A DNA stretch of 64,000 nt, from the NCBI RefSeq assembly GCF_005780185.1, contig NZ_VBUI01000014.1, positions 55,629-119,628 on the forward strand, written 5' to 3'. The notes under the pieces were generated by a model. The model was not told where the DNA came from and made no database searches. It worked only from the letters and a program-made list of their open reading frames with translations. The translations under genes were made by a program, and so were the position numbers. The stretch comes from Halomonas urmiana (GTDB taxonomy: Bacteria; Pseudomonadota; Gammaproteobacteria; Pseudomonadales; Halomonadaceae). Shown piece after piece: positions 11,923 through 21,120 of the stretch (position 1 is the stretch's first letter; every line of letters begins with the position of its first letter).

Positions 11923-13247
11923 GACGCGGGCGTGTCCTGGTCCCGGTCGAACAGGGCATCGACGAACTCGCGCGCCACGAAGGGACGCAGGTCATCCAGC
12001 CCCTCGCCGACGCCGATGAAGCGGATCGGCGTGCCGAGCTGGCGCGCCAGGGCGAAGATGATGCCCCCCTTGGCCGTGCCGTCGAGCTTGGTCAGGGTCA
12101 CGCCGGTGATCGGCACCGCCTCGTGGAAGGTCGAGGCTTGGGCCAGTGCGTTCTGCCCGGTGCCGGCGTCGAGCACCAGCATCACCTCGTGGGGGGCGCT
12201 GCCGTCGATCTTGCCCATGACGCGATGGACCTTCTTCAGCTCCTCCATCAGGTGCGCCTTGTTGTGCAGGCGCCCGGCGGTATCGGCGATCAGCACGTCG
12301 ACCCCGCGCGCCTTGGCCGCCGAGAGCGCATCGAAGATCACCGAGGCGCTGTCGGCGCCGGTGTGCTGGGCGATCACCGGCACGTCGTTGCGCTCGCCCC
12401 ATACCTTGAGCTGCTCCACGGCGGCGGCGCGGAAGGTATCGCCGGCGGCCAGCATCACGCTGCGCCCCTCGCGCTGGAAGCGCTGGGTCAGCTTGCCGAT
12501 GGTGGTGGTCTTGCCCACGCCGTTGACGCCGATCACCAGGATCACGAAGGGGCCCTCACCCTTGGGTGGCAGGGCCAGGGGCTCGGTGACCGGTTCGAGG
12601 CTCGCCGCCAGCTCCTCCTGCAGGGCGCGGTAGAGCGCCTGGGGATCCTTGAGTTCCTTGCGCGAGACGCGATCGGCGAGTCGGTCGATGATCTCGGTGG
12701 TGGCCTCGATGCCCACGTCCGCCATCAGCAGCTGCGTCTCGAGCTCCTCCATCAGGTCGTCATCGATCTGCTTGCGCCCCATGAAGAGGTCGGCCAGGCC
12801 ATCGGTGAGGTTGGCGCGCGTCTTGCCGAGCCCGGCGCGAATGCGCGCGAACCAGCCCTTCTTCTCGCTGACCGGCTTCTCCTGCAGGGTGGCTGGCTCG
12901 GGCTCGGGCTCGGGCTCGAGGACAGGCTCGGGGGCCGGCTCAGGCGTCACCGCTTCCGGCTCGGCCTGCGGTGCCGCCTCTTCCGCGGGTTCCTCAGGCG
13001 CTGGGCGGGGCTCGGCCGCGGTCGCCTCCTCGGCGGCGACGGGCATCTCCTCGGGCTCGGCGGACTTCGCCTCGACGGACTCCTCTGCCACGGGCGCGTC
13101 TGCGGCCGAAGCGGCCGCGGAGGGCTCGTCCTCCTCAGAACGTGCTGCGTCTGCTATTGCGTCCTCTTCCGACCGGCGCCCGGCCTCCTGTTCCGGTGTC
13201 GTCTGCTGCTGTTCCTGCTTCTTCTTGCGCTTGAGAAAACCGAACAT
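11919..13247 (-). CDS. ftsY: Signal recognition particle receptor FtsY
   Basis: A 442-aa SRP receptor GTPase. The start MFGFLKRKKKQEQQQ gives a short basic membrane-targeting stretch followed by a long Glu/Ala/Pro-rich acidic A domain (about 15-145). The NG domain follows, with G1 GVNGVGKTTT, DTAGR and TKLDGTAKGG. It pairs with Ffh (36363-37799) to deliver nascent membrane proteins to SecYEG. An upstream in-frame Met (13265) is less likely. It diverges from rsmD. Confidence 0.95.
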   Translation of the reverse strand: MFGFLKRKKKQEQQQTTPEQEAGRRSEEDAIADAARSEEDEPSAAASAADAPVAEESVEAKSAEPEEMPVAAEEATAAEPRPAPEEPAEEAAPQAEPEAVTPEPAPEPVLEPEPEPEPATLQEKPVSEKKGWFARIRAGLGKTRANLTDGLADLFMGRKQIDDDLMEELETQLLMADVGIEATTEIIDRLADRVSRKELKDPQALYRALQEELAASLEPVTEPLALPPKGEGPFVILVIGVNGVGKTTTIGKLTQRFQREGRSVMLAAGDTFRAAAVEQLKVWGERNDVPVIAQHTGADSASVIFDALSAAKARGVDVLIADTAGRLHNKAHLMEELKKVHRVMGKIDGSAPHEVMLVLDAGTGQNALAQASTFHEAVPITGVTLTKLDGTAKGGIIFALARQLGTPIRFIGVGEGLDDLRPFVAREFVDALFDRDQDTPAS

Positions 13248-13337
13248 GGGGGGATCACGCCTCACGGATGAACGAATCGCCTCATCCTACCATCGCGCAC
13301 CATGACTGTGGACAAGCCGACGGTTACAATCCGCCCC

Positions 13338-14003
13338 ATGACACGCCGCCGTCCTCCCTCCCGCAAGCCCCGCCGCCCGGCCTCCGGCGCCCCGACCAGG
13401 GGCCCGGGACGCCGGAACCCCGGACGGCTGCGCCTGATCGGCGGCGACTATCGCCGCCGCCAGCTCCCGGTGCTCGACCACCCCGGGCTGCGCCCCACCC
13501 CCGACCGGGTGCGCGAGACGCTCTTCAACTGGCTGAGCGCCGCCCTTCCCGGGGCTCGGGTGCTCGACCTCTTCGCCGGCACCGGGGCGCTCGGCCTCGA
13601 GGCCCTGTCACGAGGCGCCCGGGAGGCGGTGTTCGTCGAGGCCGACGCCCGGGTGGCACGCCAGCTGGCCGACAACCTCGGCACCCTGGGAGCCAGCGAG
13701 CGCGCCATACTGCTGACCACGCAGGCCCAGGCCTTCCTGGCCGGCACCGCCGCTCCCTTCTCGTTGGCCTTTCTCGACCCGCCCTTCCATCGGGACCTCG
13801 CCGCCGACTGCTGCGCGGCCCTAGAAGCCGGCGGCTGGCTCGCCGAGGAGGCCTGGATCTATCTCGAGACCGAGTCCTCGCTGGAACCCGCTGTACCGAG
13901 CACCTGGCAGCTGCATCGCGAAGTGCGGGCCGGCGACAGCACCGGGCGGCTCTATCGGCGCCGGCCGGCCGAGAGTCAGTCGCCCGAAGGCGACGGTTGC
14001 TGA
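13338..14003 (+). CDS. rsmD: 16S rRNA m2G966 methyltransferase RsmD
   Basis: A SAM-dependent methyltransferase acting on guanine 966 of 16S rRNA, 221 aa from this ATG. The basic N-terminal tail (about 1-40) is followed by RLIGGDYRRRQLPV, the SAM loop DLFAGTGALGLEALSRGA, and the catalytic motif LDPPFHRD (an (N/D)PPF variant). The ATG at 13302 would add 12 residues; a TACAAT sequence between the two starts could be a -10 element, which favours the later start. It diverges from ftsY, a conserved arrangement. Confidence 0.9.
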   Translation: MTRRRPPSRKPRRPASGAPTRGPGRRNPGRLRLIGGDYRRRQLPVLDHPGLRPTPDRVRETLFNWLSAALPGARVLDLFAGTGALGLEALSRGAREAVFVEADARVARQLADNLGTLGASERAILLTTQAQAFLAGTAAPFSLAFLDPPFHRDLAADCCAALEAGGWLAEEAWIYLETESSLEPAVPSTWQLHREVRAGDSTGRLYRRRPAESQSPEGDGC

Positions 14004-14086
14004 GCCACGGCCGCGGGGTTACGCTGCCGTCAGGAGAATCCCCACCGGGCGCAGCCCGACCAGCAGGATGTTGTCAGGAGAACAGG

Positions 14087-14281
14087 ATGAGCATCGAACT
14101 CTTCAACCAGCTCGAACAGAAGGTCACCAGCGCCGTCGAGGCCCTGGAGTTGATGAGGATGGAAGCCGAGGAGCTGCGCGAGGAAAACGCTCGCCTAAAG
14201 CAGGAGCGCGAGGAGTGGGAGCGTCGCCTCTCCGCCCTGCTGGGCAAGTTCGAGGAGGTCGAGACGACCGCGACCAGCTGA
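14087..14281 (+). CDS. zapB: Cell division protein ZapB
   Basis: A 64-aa, almost wholly coiled-coil protein (MSIELFNQLEQKVTSAVEAL, then Glu/Arg/Leu-rich heptads). In E. coli ZapB links the FtsZ ring, through ZapA, to MatP-bound terminus DNA. The length is close to E. coli ZapB (81 aa). A CAGGAG ribosome site precedes the ATG. It converges on rimI with a 7-nt gap. With only the coiled coil to go on, another small coiled-coil protein cannot be ruled out. Confidence 0.75.
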   Translation: MSIELFNQLEQKVTSAVEALELMRMEAEELREENARLKQEREEWERRLSALLGKFEEVETTATS

Positions 14282-14288
14282 GGCGGGA

Positions 14289-14753
14289 TCAGGCCAGCGG
14301 GAGTGACATCAGCAGCGCGTCTTCCCGTTCACGGCCGGCGAGCGGTGGATAGTAGCCGCGGCGCCGGCCGTCCTCGTTGAAGCCGGCGCGTCGATAGAGA
14401 CCGATGGCCGGCGCATTGCTCACCCGCACCTCCAGCAGCAGGCGTTCGACGCCCCAGCCCCTCGACGCTTCGATCACCTCATCGAGCAGCCGAGCCGCCA
14501 GCCCCTGCCGGCGCTGATCGTCGGCCACCAGGATGGCCTGCAGCTCCGCATCGAAGGGCAGTCGCACCACCATCGCATGCCCCACCAGCCGTGCGCCCCG
14601 CTCGACGCCGATGACCCGTGCCTCGGGATCGGCCAGCGTGGCCTCGAGCTGGCTTGGCGTCCAGGGATCGCCCTGGCCGGCCTGTTCCAGGGCCGCCAGC
14701 GCCGCCAAGTCGTCGATACCCAGCGGGCGCAAGATGGTCTCAGTCGGGCGCAT
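14289..14753 (-). CDS. rimI: Ribosomal protein S18 alanine N-acetyltransferase RimI
   Basis: A 154-aa GNAT acetyltransferase. The acetyl-CoA binding loop is VADDQRRQGLAARLL (about residues 72-86), followed by LLLEVRVSNAPAIGLYRRAGF, the typical RimI core. It acetylates the N-terminal alanine of S18. The start at 14753 lies inside the end of the upstream gene (14-nt overlap), so the two are probably co-translated. Confidence 0.88.
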   Translation of the reverse strand: MRPTETILRPLGIDDLAALAALEQAGQGDPWTPSQLEATLADPEARVIGVERGARLVGHAMVVRLPFDAELQAILVADDQRRQGLAARLLDEVIEASRGWGVERLLLEVRVSNAPAIGLYRRAGFNEDGRRRGYYPPLAGREREDALLMSLPLA

Positions 14754-15558
14754 GCCCCGCCTCCCAGGCGTGCCGCCAGTCGGCCATCCGCGGCCAGAGC
14801 GCGCGCTTGGCCTCGGCGCTGCCGGCCAGCTCACCCAAGGCAGGCCCCTGCCAGGCTGGCAGCGCCAGCAGCGGGCAGTGTGCATCGACCAGGGTGAGCA
14901 GCTCATCAAGGACGGCATCATCGCCGAACACCAGCAGCCGTTCCGGCACCCAGCCGCGCCGTCGCCGGCCGGCCAGGAAGGCCTGGAGCCCCTCCCGGGC
15001 CTCCTCGAGGGGCGCCTCCACCGGCAGCCCCTCCACCTGCGGCCAGCGGAAGGCCTCGAAGGCCGGCATCTGCTCGGGCACCACGCCGGCGGCTTGCAGG
15101 AGATGGTGCAACAGGCGTACCTCGATGGCGGCCGGGGCCGCTTCCTGAGGCAGCAGGATCAGCCAGCGGCCATCGAGGCAGGCCACCTGCAGGGTGAAGC
15201 TCAGCGCCTCGCCGGTGCGCTGCGCGGGGCGCGCCGCGGCTGGCTCGGGAGCGGTCTCCGCCTCGGCGGCGGGCACCATGTCACCGAGCAGAGCCCGCGC
15301 CTTGCGGGGGCCGGCCGGCGGGCGCTGGGGGAGCTCCGGCTCGACGGGCGCCTCCCGGGGCGTGGCGCCCCGGGTCTGGGCGGCCTCGTCGAGCAGGGCG
15401 TGCAGACGTTCGCCCGGCGGCTTCGGCGCCGCGACCTCGGGCTCGGGCGAGGCCCACTCGCACCCCGGCGTGGGCAGGGCGTTGGGCAGGCGGTAGCGGG
15501 AGACCCAGGCCGTCAGGCCCATGGCCTCCAGGTACTGCAGGCGCTGAGGCTCCGGCAT
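14740..15558 (-). CDS. Conserved protein of unknown function between bolA-like gene and rimI
   Basis: A 272-aa protein I do not recognise as a characterised enzyme. The N-terminus MPEPQRLQYLEAMGLTAWV is followed by a Pro/Ala/Glu-rich low-complexity stretch (about 30-110), then a folded C-terminal half with LLHHLLQAAGV, LLVFGDDAVLDELL and LLALPAWQGPAL. Genes of similar layout sit just upstream of rimI in Pseudomonas and relatives. Its ATG overlaps the BolA-like stop in TGATG, which fixes the start and implies coupling; its own 3' end overlaps rimI. No signal peptide or membrane segment is seen. Confidence 0.7.
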   Translation of the reverse strand: MPEPQRLQYLEAMGLTAWVSRYRLPNALPTPGCEWASPEPEVAAPKPPGERLHALLDEAAQTRGATPREAPVEPELPQRPPAGPRKARALLGDMVPAAEAETAPEPAAARPAQRTGEALSFTLQVACLDGRWLILLPQEAAPAAIEVRLLHHLLQAAGVVPEQMPAFEAFRWPQVEGLPVEAPLEEAREGLQAFLAGRRRRGWVPERLLVFGDDAVLDELLTLVDAHCPLLALPAWQGPALGELAGSAEAKRALWPRMADWRHAWEAGHAPD

Positions 15559-15869
15559 CACGAGGTGCTGCCGCCCCGGCAGTCGGGAGAATCGGGGCGC
15601 GACCGGCCGCTGGCCTCCCACTCTTCGGGCGTGAAGAGGTGCAGGGCCAGGGCGTGCACCGGGCCGGCCAGTTCATCGGCGAGCAGCGCGTAGAGCTGCT
15701 GGTGGCGCTTGACCGGCATCAGTCCCTCGAAGCGGCGAGCGACCAGGGTGACCTTGAAGTGGGTCTCCGAATTCGCCGGCACGTTGTGCCGGTGGCTCTC
15801 GTTCTCCACCGCCAAGAAGTCGGGCTCGAGGGCCTGGAGCTTGGCTTCGATGGTGTCCTGGATGCTCAT
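15558..15869 (-). CDS. BolA-family protein
   Basis: A 103-aa protein with the BolA/IbaG fold: MSIQDTIEAKLQALEPDFL, the conserved RHNVPANSETHFKVTLV, then RFEGLMPVKRHQQLYALL. The invariant His in KRHQQLY, a likely ligand when BolA pairs with monothiol glutaredoxins over a [2Fe-2S] cluster, is present. The length is close to E. coli BolA (105 aa). An upstream in-frame Met is passed over. It lies first in a coupled trio with the unknown 272-aa gene and rimI. Confidence 0.88.
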   Translation of the reverse strand: MSIQDTIEAKLQALEPDFLAVENESHRHNVPANSETHFKVTLVARRFEGLMPVKRHQQLYALLADELAGPVHALALHLFTPEEWEASGRSRPDSPDCRGGSTS

Positions 15870-15944
15870 GTCGACGTCTCGATGATGGGTGAGTGAAAGG
15901 ACCATTGTACGCCTTCCGTGCGGGTCAGACGACGCCCGCCGCGA

Positions 15945-17339
15945 TCAGGCCCGGTGCGTCTCGCGCTGGGCCCGCCCGGCCAGGCCGACCCGCGAGAGGC
16001 TCGCCACGAGCGACAGCACGCAGGCCCCGGCTCCGACCCAGAGCGTCGCCTGCACCGGGGCGCCGGCGGCCAGGAAGGCACCGACCAGGGCGACCCCGAG
16101 GGACTGCCCCACCGTGCGGGTGGTGCTCATCACGCCGGACGCCCGGGCGCTGCGCTCGCGGGGCACACTCGCCATCATCTCGCGATTGTTGGGGGGCTGG
16201 AAGAGGCCGAAGCCCATCCCGCAGAGCGCAGTGCGCCACAGGCTGTCGGCCAGGCCCGCCTCGGCGTCCAGCCCGGCCAGGGCGGCCAGGCCCAGCAGCA
16301 GCAGCACCAGGCCGGCACTGGAGAGCAGGCTAGGATTGACCCGGTCGGCGAAGCGGCCCGCCAGCGGCCCCACCACCATGATCGCCAGCGGCCAGGGGGT
16401 GAACATCCAGGCGGTCTGCAGCGGCGTGAAGCCCATTTCCTGCTGATAGAGGAAGGAGAGCGCCACGAAGGCCAGCCCCTGCCCCACGAAGGCCAGCCCC
16501 GAGGCACAGACCGCCAGCGAGAAGCGCCGCTCGGCGAACAGCGACAGCGGTAGCAGCGGATGGCGCGCGCACCGCTGGCGACGCAAGAAGAGCCCGGCAC
16601 TGAGCGCACTGCCCCCGAGCCAGGCGAGCACCTGCCAGCCGGGCACGCCGTGCCCGGCGCCGTCGAGGCCCAGGAAGAGCCCGGCCATCATGGCCACCGC
16701 GAAGAGCGCGCCGCGCCAGTCGAAGTCCTCCCGACGCCCCGGCTCCCGAGGCAGCGCCCGCCAGGCCAGGCTAGCGGCGCAGAGCCCCAGCGGCACGTGC
16801 AGCGCGAAGAGCCATGGCCAGTTCGCCACCGACAGCACCAGCCCACCGATCGTCGGCCCCGCCGCATAGCCGCCGGCCACCACCAGGGCGGAGAGCCCCA
16901 GGGCGCTGCCAAGCAGCCGCGAAGGGAAGATCGAGCGATAGAGTGACGGCCCGATAGAGAGCGTCGCCGCCGCGCCGAGCCCCTGCAGGCCCCGAAACAG
17001 CAGCAGGGTCTCGAGGTCACGGGACAGGGCACTGCCCAGCGCCGCCAGCGTGAAGAGCCCCACCCCGGCCGTATAGAGGCGGTAGCGCCCGACCCGCTCG
17101 CTGAGCGCGGCGAAGACCAGCAGGAAGGCGGCGCAGACCACCTGGAAGAGGTTGGTGACCCACACCACCCGGGAGGGCGAGGCCTCGAGGTCGGCGGCGA
17201 TGGTGGGCAAGGCGATGTTGACCATGGTGGTGTCGACCACCGCCATCAGGGTCCCGAGGATCAGTGCTAGCACCGCCAGGCGCCGCTCCGAGCCCGGCAG
17301 GCCATCGTCGCCGGGACGGGTCGCGAAGAGTCGACTCAT
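15945..17339 (-). CDS. MFS drug exporter, DHA2 (14-TM, EmrB/QacA) family
   Basis: A 464-aa integral membrane protein. The first helix ends with MAVVDTTMVNIALPTIA, the DHA2 signature (D-x(3)-V-N-x-A-L-P). After TM2-3 comes ERVGRYRLY (motif A), and TM5 holds GYAAGPTIGGLVL (motif C, antiporter). About 14 hydrophobic segments are countable. It would export a drug-like compound against protons; the substrate cannot be told. No adaptor protein or regulator is adjacent. It starts MSRLFATRPGDDG at 17339 and ends 75 nt before the bolA-like start. Confidence 0.87.
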   Translation of the reverse strand: MSRLFATRPGDDGLPGSERRLAVLALILGTLMAVVDTTMVNIALPTIAADLEASPSRVVWVTNLFQVVCAAFLLVFAALSERVGRYRLYTAGVGLFTLAALGSALSRDLETLLLFRGLQGLGAAATLSIGPSLYRSIFPSRLLGSALGLSALVVAGGYAAGPTIGGLVLSVANWPWLFALHVPLGLCAASLAWRALPREPGRREDFDWRGALFAVAMMAGLFLGLDGAGHGVPGWQVLAWLGGSALSAGLFLRRQRCARHPLLPLSLFAERRFSLAVCASGLAFVGQGLAFVALSFLYQQEMGFTPLQTAWMFTPWPLAIMVVGPLAGRFADRVNPSLLSSAGLVLLLLGLAALAGLDAEAGLADSLWRTALCGMGFGLFQPPNNREMMASVPRERSARASGVMSTTRTVGQSLGVALVGAFLAAGAPVQATLWVGAGACVLSLVASLSRVGLAGRAQRETHRA

Positions 17340-17370
17340 CCTGTTTCCGTCACTAGAAGGTCCATAAAAC

Positions 17371-17394
17371 GAAAACCGGCCGAAGCCGGTTTCT
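17371..17394 (-). terminator. Terminator of the 17441-17827 gene
   Basis: An 8-bp stem (17373-17380 with 17385-17392) with loop CGAA. On the minus strand it is followed by TTTTCGTTTT. It separates the acidic unknown gene from the MFS gene. Confidence 0.75.
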
Positions 17395-17440
17395 CGAAGT
17401 CGCCGTCATCGGAATGACGGCCGGGCAGGCGCCTCAGTCC

Positions 17441-17827
17441 TCAGTCCTGGTCGGTCTCCAGCAGCAGGGCGTCGTCCACCTCGGAGATCTCCAGTGCCGC
17501 CTCGTTGTCCAGGTCGATGGCCAGGTAGCTGTGCTCGACCTGCAGGAAGCGCTGGAAGAGTGCCCAGTCCAGGGCCTCGGGCCACTGGCGCTCGTCTTCT
17601 TCCCAGGCACGCAGCTCGGTCTCGAGGATATCGAGGAAGCGTTCGCGCACGAAGCCCTCCAGGGCTTCGGGTGTGTCCATCTCCGGGATCAGGTAGACGG
17701 TGCTTTCGCGTTCGACGTCGGCCAGGGTCAGGTCGTCCCCTTCCATGGTGGGTTCGAGAGCATTGATCCAGTCCACGAAGTGCCGGGTCGGCCTGACGCT
17801 CAGGGCGGAGCGGTTGAGCAGTTTCAT
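17441..17827 (-). CDS. Acidic conserved protein of unknown function
   Basis: A 128-aa soluble, strongly acidic protein starting MKLLNRSALSVRPTRHFVDW. Later segments include TLADVERESTVYLIPEMD, FVRERFLDILETELRAW and the acidic tail ALEISEVDDALLLETDQD. I recognise it as a conserved gammaproteobacterial hypothetical but know no function. No catalytic motif, signal peptide or membrane helix is visible. A ribosome site (GGAGACC) precedes the ATG. It stands alone, between the palindromic element at 17924-18099 and a strong terminator. Confidence 0.7.
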   Translation of the reverse strand: MKLLNRSALSVRPTRHFVDWINALEPTMEGDDLTLADVERESTVYLIPEMDTPEALEGFVRERFLDILETELRAWEEDERQWPEALDWALFQRFLQVEHSYLAIDLDNEAALEISEVDDALLLETDQD

Positions 17828-17923
17828 CACGGTCTCCTCGACGTCGAAACGACGATCATTATGGGCGCTCAGGGCGCCCCTTACCAACACTTCCGGTCAT
17901 CGGGACACGAGAGCTGGGCTGGT

Positions 17924-18099
17924 CCGGTGGCAGGTCTACGAGGAGGCGCTGCAAACCCCTCCCTGGGCGCTACCGACGCCCTGCGGCGCTCTCGCATCCT
18001 GCTCCGCTTGCAGGACCGGTGCTGGCCATCCATGGCCAGCCCGTTCGGAGGAATCCTCCTCACCCCTGGCGTAGGACCTCCTCTTCGACCTACCTCCGT
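17924..18099. repeat. Long imperfect palindromic element, copy A (with internal insert)
   Basis: About 176 bp between lysS and the acidic unknown gene. The left arm (starting CCGGTGGCAGGTCTACGAGG) is an inverted match to the right arm (ending CCTCCTCTTCGACCTACC). The left core AGGAGGCGCTGCAAACCC and CCTGGGCGCTACCGA, and the right core TAGGACCTCCTCTTCG, are shared with copy B at 30586-30680. Copy A carries about 81 extra bp in the middle, including GGCCATCCATGGCC. Confidence 0.75.
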
Positions 18100-18125
18100 C
18101 ACTCCTAAACTCATCGCCTCGCCCG

Positions 18126-19664
18126 TCAATCGACTTCCGGGCGCATGGCGGGAAACAGCAGGACGTCGCGGATGGAGGCGCTGTCGGTGAACAGCATCAC
18201 CAGCCGGTCGATGCCGATGCCCTCGCCGGCGGTCGGCGGCAGGCCGATCTCCAGGGCGCGCACGTAGTCGGCATCGAAGTACATCGCCTCCAGGTCGCCG
18301 GCCTCCTTCTCCGCGGCCTGGGCGGCGAAGCGCTCGGCCTGGTCCTCGGCATCGTTAAGCTCCGAGAAGCCGTTGGCGATCTCGCGGCCGCCGACGAAGA
18401 ACTCGAAGCGCTCGGTGACGAAGGGATCGCTGTCCTTACGGCGCGCCAGCGGGCTCACCTCGGTGGGGTACTCGGTGATGAAGGTCGGCTGCTGGAGGCG
18501 GTGCTCGACGGTCTTCTCGAAGATCTCGATCTGGATCTTGCCCAGCCCCCAGCCATCCTTGACGTCGATATCCAGGCGCTCGGCGATCTGGCGGGCCGCC
18601 GCCTCGTCGGCCAGGGCCTCGGCACGGATGTCCGGGTTGAACTCCAGGATAGCGTCAAACACGGTGATGCGGCGCAGCGGCTGGCCGAAATCGTACTCGA
18701 AGGTCTCGAGCACCTCGCCCTCGGCGTTGCGCACGGTGTTGACCACGGTGGTGGTGCCCAGCACCTTCTGAGCCACGCTGCGCAGCATCTCCTCGGTGAG
18801 GTCCATCAGGTCATGATGGTTGGCGTGGGCCTGGTAGAACTCGATCATGGTGAACTCGGGGTTGTGCCGGGTCGACAGCCCCTCGTTGCGGAAGTTGCGG
18901 TTGATCTCGAAGACCTTCTCGAAGCCACCCACCACCAGGCGCTTGAGGTAGAGCTCCGGGGCGATGCGCAGGTACATGTCGATGTCCAGCGCATTGTGGT
19001 GGGTGACGAAGGGCCGAGCCGTGGCGCCGCCGGGGATCGGCTGCAGCATCGGCGTCTCGACCTCCATGAAGCCGCGATCCTCGAAGAAGCGGCGCATGGC
19101 GCTGATCACCCCGGCGCGGGCCTCGAAGACCCGGCGCGAGTCCGGGTTCACGATCAGGTCGACGTAGCGCTGGCGATAGCGCGCCTCCAGGTCGGTCAGG
19201 CCATGGAACTTGTCGGGTAGCGGGCGCAGGCTCTTGGTGAGCAGCCGGGCCTCGACCATCATCACGTAGAGATCGCCCTTGCCCGACTTGTGCACCGGAC
19301 CGCGCGCGGCCACGATGTCGCCGATGTCCCAGCCCTTGACGTCCTCGAGCACCTCGGCCGGCAGCCCCTTCTTGTCGACGTAGAGCTGGATCGTGGCGGA
19401 GGGGTCCTGGATGACCAGGAAGGGCCCGCGCTTGCGCATGATGCGCCCGGCCACAGCGGCCTGGCGACCCAGCGTTTCCAGCTCGGCCTTGTCCTTGTCG
19501 CCGAGCTCTTCGCTTAGCTCGGCGGCCAGGCTGTCGCGGCGAAAATCGTTGGGGAAGGCGTTCTCGCCGGTGTCGGCGGCCCGCGCGCGGCGCGCGGCCA
19601 GCTTGGCACGGCGCTCGGCGATCAGGCGGTTCTCGTCGTTCTGCGGGGAGTCCGGGTGGGCCAT
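18126..19664 (-). CDS. lysS: Lysyl-tRNA synthetase, class II
   Basis: A 512-aa class II aminoacyl-tRNA synthetase. The N-terminal OB-fold anticodon-binding domain (about 65-175) includes [15 protein letters not shown]. The catalytic core shows motif 1 around [17 protein letters not shown], motif 2 as [20 protein letters not shown], and motif 3 as [15 protein letters not shown]. The length matches E. coli LysS (505 aa). It follows prfB on the same strand, the usual prfB-lysS pair. Confidence 0.97.
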   Translation of the reverse strand: MAHPDSPQNDENRLIAERRAKLAARRARAADTGENAFPNDFRRDSLAAELSEELGDKDKAELETLGRQAAVAGRIMRKRGPFLVIQDPSATIQLYVDKKGLPAEVLEDVKGWDIGDIVAARGPVHKSGKGDLYVMMVEARLLTKSLRPLPDKFHGLTDLEARYRQRYVDLIVNPDSRRVFEARAGVISAMRRFFEDRGFMEVETPMLQPIPGGATARPFVTHHNALDIDMYLRIAPELYLKRLVVGGFEKVFEINRNFRNEGLSTRHNPEFTMIEFYQAHANHHDLMDLTEEMLRSVAQKVLGTTTVVNTVRNAEGEVLETFEYDFGQPLRRITVFDAILEFNPDIRAEALADEAAARQIAERLDIDVKDGWGLGKIQIEIFEKTVEHRLQQPTFITEYPTEVSPLARRKDSDPFVTERFEFFVGGREIANGFSELNDAEDQAERFAAQAAEKEAGDLEAMYFDADYVRALEIGLPPTAGEGIGIDRLVMLFTDSASIRDVLLFPAMRPEVD

Positions 19665-19773
19665 GTCGCTACCTGTGGCGTCGCGGCCTCACGAGAGGCC
19701 GCTACTGTGAAAAAGAGTGGGCGTCGCACCGCGCACCGCACGAGCATCGCCCGGTGCGCGGCAGGGCAAGGGC

Positions 19774-20872
19774 TCAGAGCCCCTGTTTCAGGCTGGCTTC
19801 GATGAACTGATCCAGATCGCCGTCCAGCACCTTGTCGCAGCTGCTCGACTGCACGCCGGTGCGCAGATCCTTGATGCGCTGGTCGTCCAGCACGTAGGAA
19901 CGGATCTGGCTGCCCCAGCCGATGTCGGCCTTGGAGTCCTCGGCCTCCTGCTTGGCGGCGTTGCGCTTCTGCATCTCGTGTTCCCACAGCTTCGCCTTGA
20001 GCTGCTTCATGGCGAAGTCGCGGTTGGCGTGCTGGCTGCGCTGGTTCTGGCAGGCCACCACGATGCCGCTGGGCTCGTGGGTGATGCGCACGGCGGAGTC
20101 GGTGGTGTTGACGTGCTGACCGCCGGCCCCGCTGGAGCGGTAGGTGTCGACGCGCAGGTCCGAGGGATTGATCTCGACCTCGAAGCTGTCGTCCACCTCC
20201 GGGGAGAGAAACACCGAGGCGAACGAAGTGTGGCGGCGACCGCCGGAGTCGAAGGGACTCTTGCGCACCAGGCGGTGCACCCCGGTCTCGGTGCGCAGCC
20301 AGCCGAAGGCATAATCGCCCTGGATATGCACCGAGGCCGACTTGATACCCGCCACGTCGCCGGCCGAGACCTCGATGATCTCCGCCTTGAAGCCGTGGTG
20401 CTCGGCCCAGCGCAGGTACATGCGCAGCAGTATGTTGGCCCAGTCCTGGGCCTCGGTGCCGCCGGAGCCCGCCTGGATGTCGAGGTAGGCGTTGTTCTCG
20501 TCCATCTCGCCGGAGAACATGCGCCGGAACTCGAGCTTGGCGAGGCTCGCCTGCAGGCCGTCGAGCTCCTTCTGGACCTCGGCGACGGTGCCCTCGTCCT
20601 CCTCCATCTCGGCCAGCTCCAGCAGGTCCCGGCTATCGCCCAGGCCCTGGTCGAGCTCGTCGATGGTGGCGACGATGGTCTCCAGCGTCGCCCGCTCCTT
20701 GCCGAGTTTCTGAGCGTAGTCCGGGTCGCTCCAGACGTTGGGGTCCTCGAGCTCGCGGGTGACTTCCTCTAGCCGATCCTTCTTTTCGGCATAGTCAAAG
20801 ATACCCCCTCAGGACGTCTGTCCGCGCGGACAGGTCCTTGATGAGATTGTGGATGGCATTGGTTTCCAGCAT
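19774..20872 (-). CDS. prfB: Peptide chain release factor 2, with programmed +1 frameshift
   Basis: RF2 recognises UGA and UAA stop codons. The first 25 codons ([20 protein letters not shown], then LRGYL) end at an in-frame TGA at 20797-20795. The slippery sequence is the classical one: an internal AGGGGG Shine-Dalgarno-like element, TAT, then CTT TGA C. Slipping +1 on CTT skips base 20797 and continues with GAC TAT GCC to the stop at 19774, giving 365 aa, the same as E. coli RF2. The peptidyl-hydrolase motif GAGGQHVN is present in the second frame. RF2 sensing of its own UGA autoregulates synthesis. Confidence 0.97.
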
Positions 20873-21056
20873 GGGCTCACTCGCCTGAATCTGCAGTGGA
20901 AAGACGGCCGCCGCAGCGACGCGGAAAAGGGAGCTATTGTAGCGAAACCCGGCCGCAGCGACCATCCTCCCCGGCACTCGGCACCAGGACTATCCCCGGG
21001 AGCCGATGCAGGCGGGCCTCCTCGAGGAATCGGCCGCCTGCCCTCTCATACGCCAA

Positions 21057-21079
21057 GACCCCGGCCAGTGGCCGGGGTC
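21057..21079 (-). terminator. Hairpin 3' of fadL
   Basis: A 10-bp GC-rich stem (21057-21066 with 21070-21079) with a 3-nt loop, 42 nt beyond the fadL stop. The T tract on the minus strand is short (TCTTGG). The rest of the gap between fadL and prfB shows no gene. Confidence 0.5.
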
Positions 21080-21120
21080 GTGAGGGTCGTACCAAGAAGG
21101 TCGTGCAGAAAAGACCGCGT

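Noticed and set aside
20795..20872. prfB read as a pseudogene with an early stop
   Set aside because: The stop is the known RF2 programmed frameshift site with all its elements.
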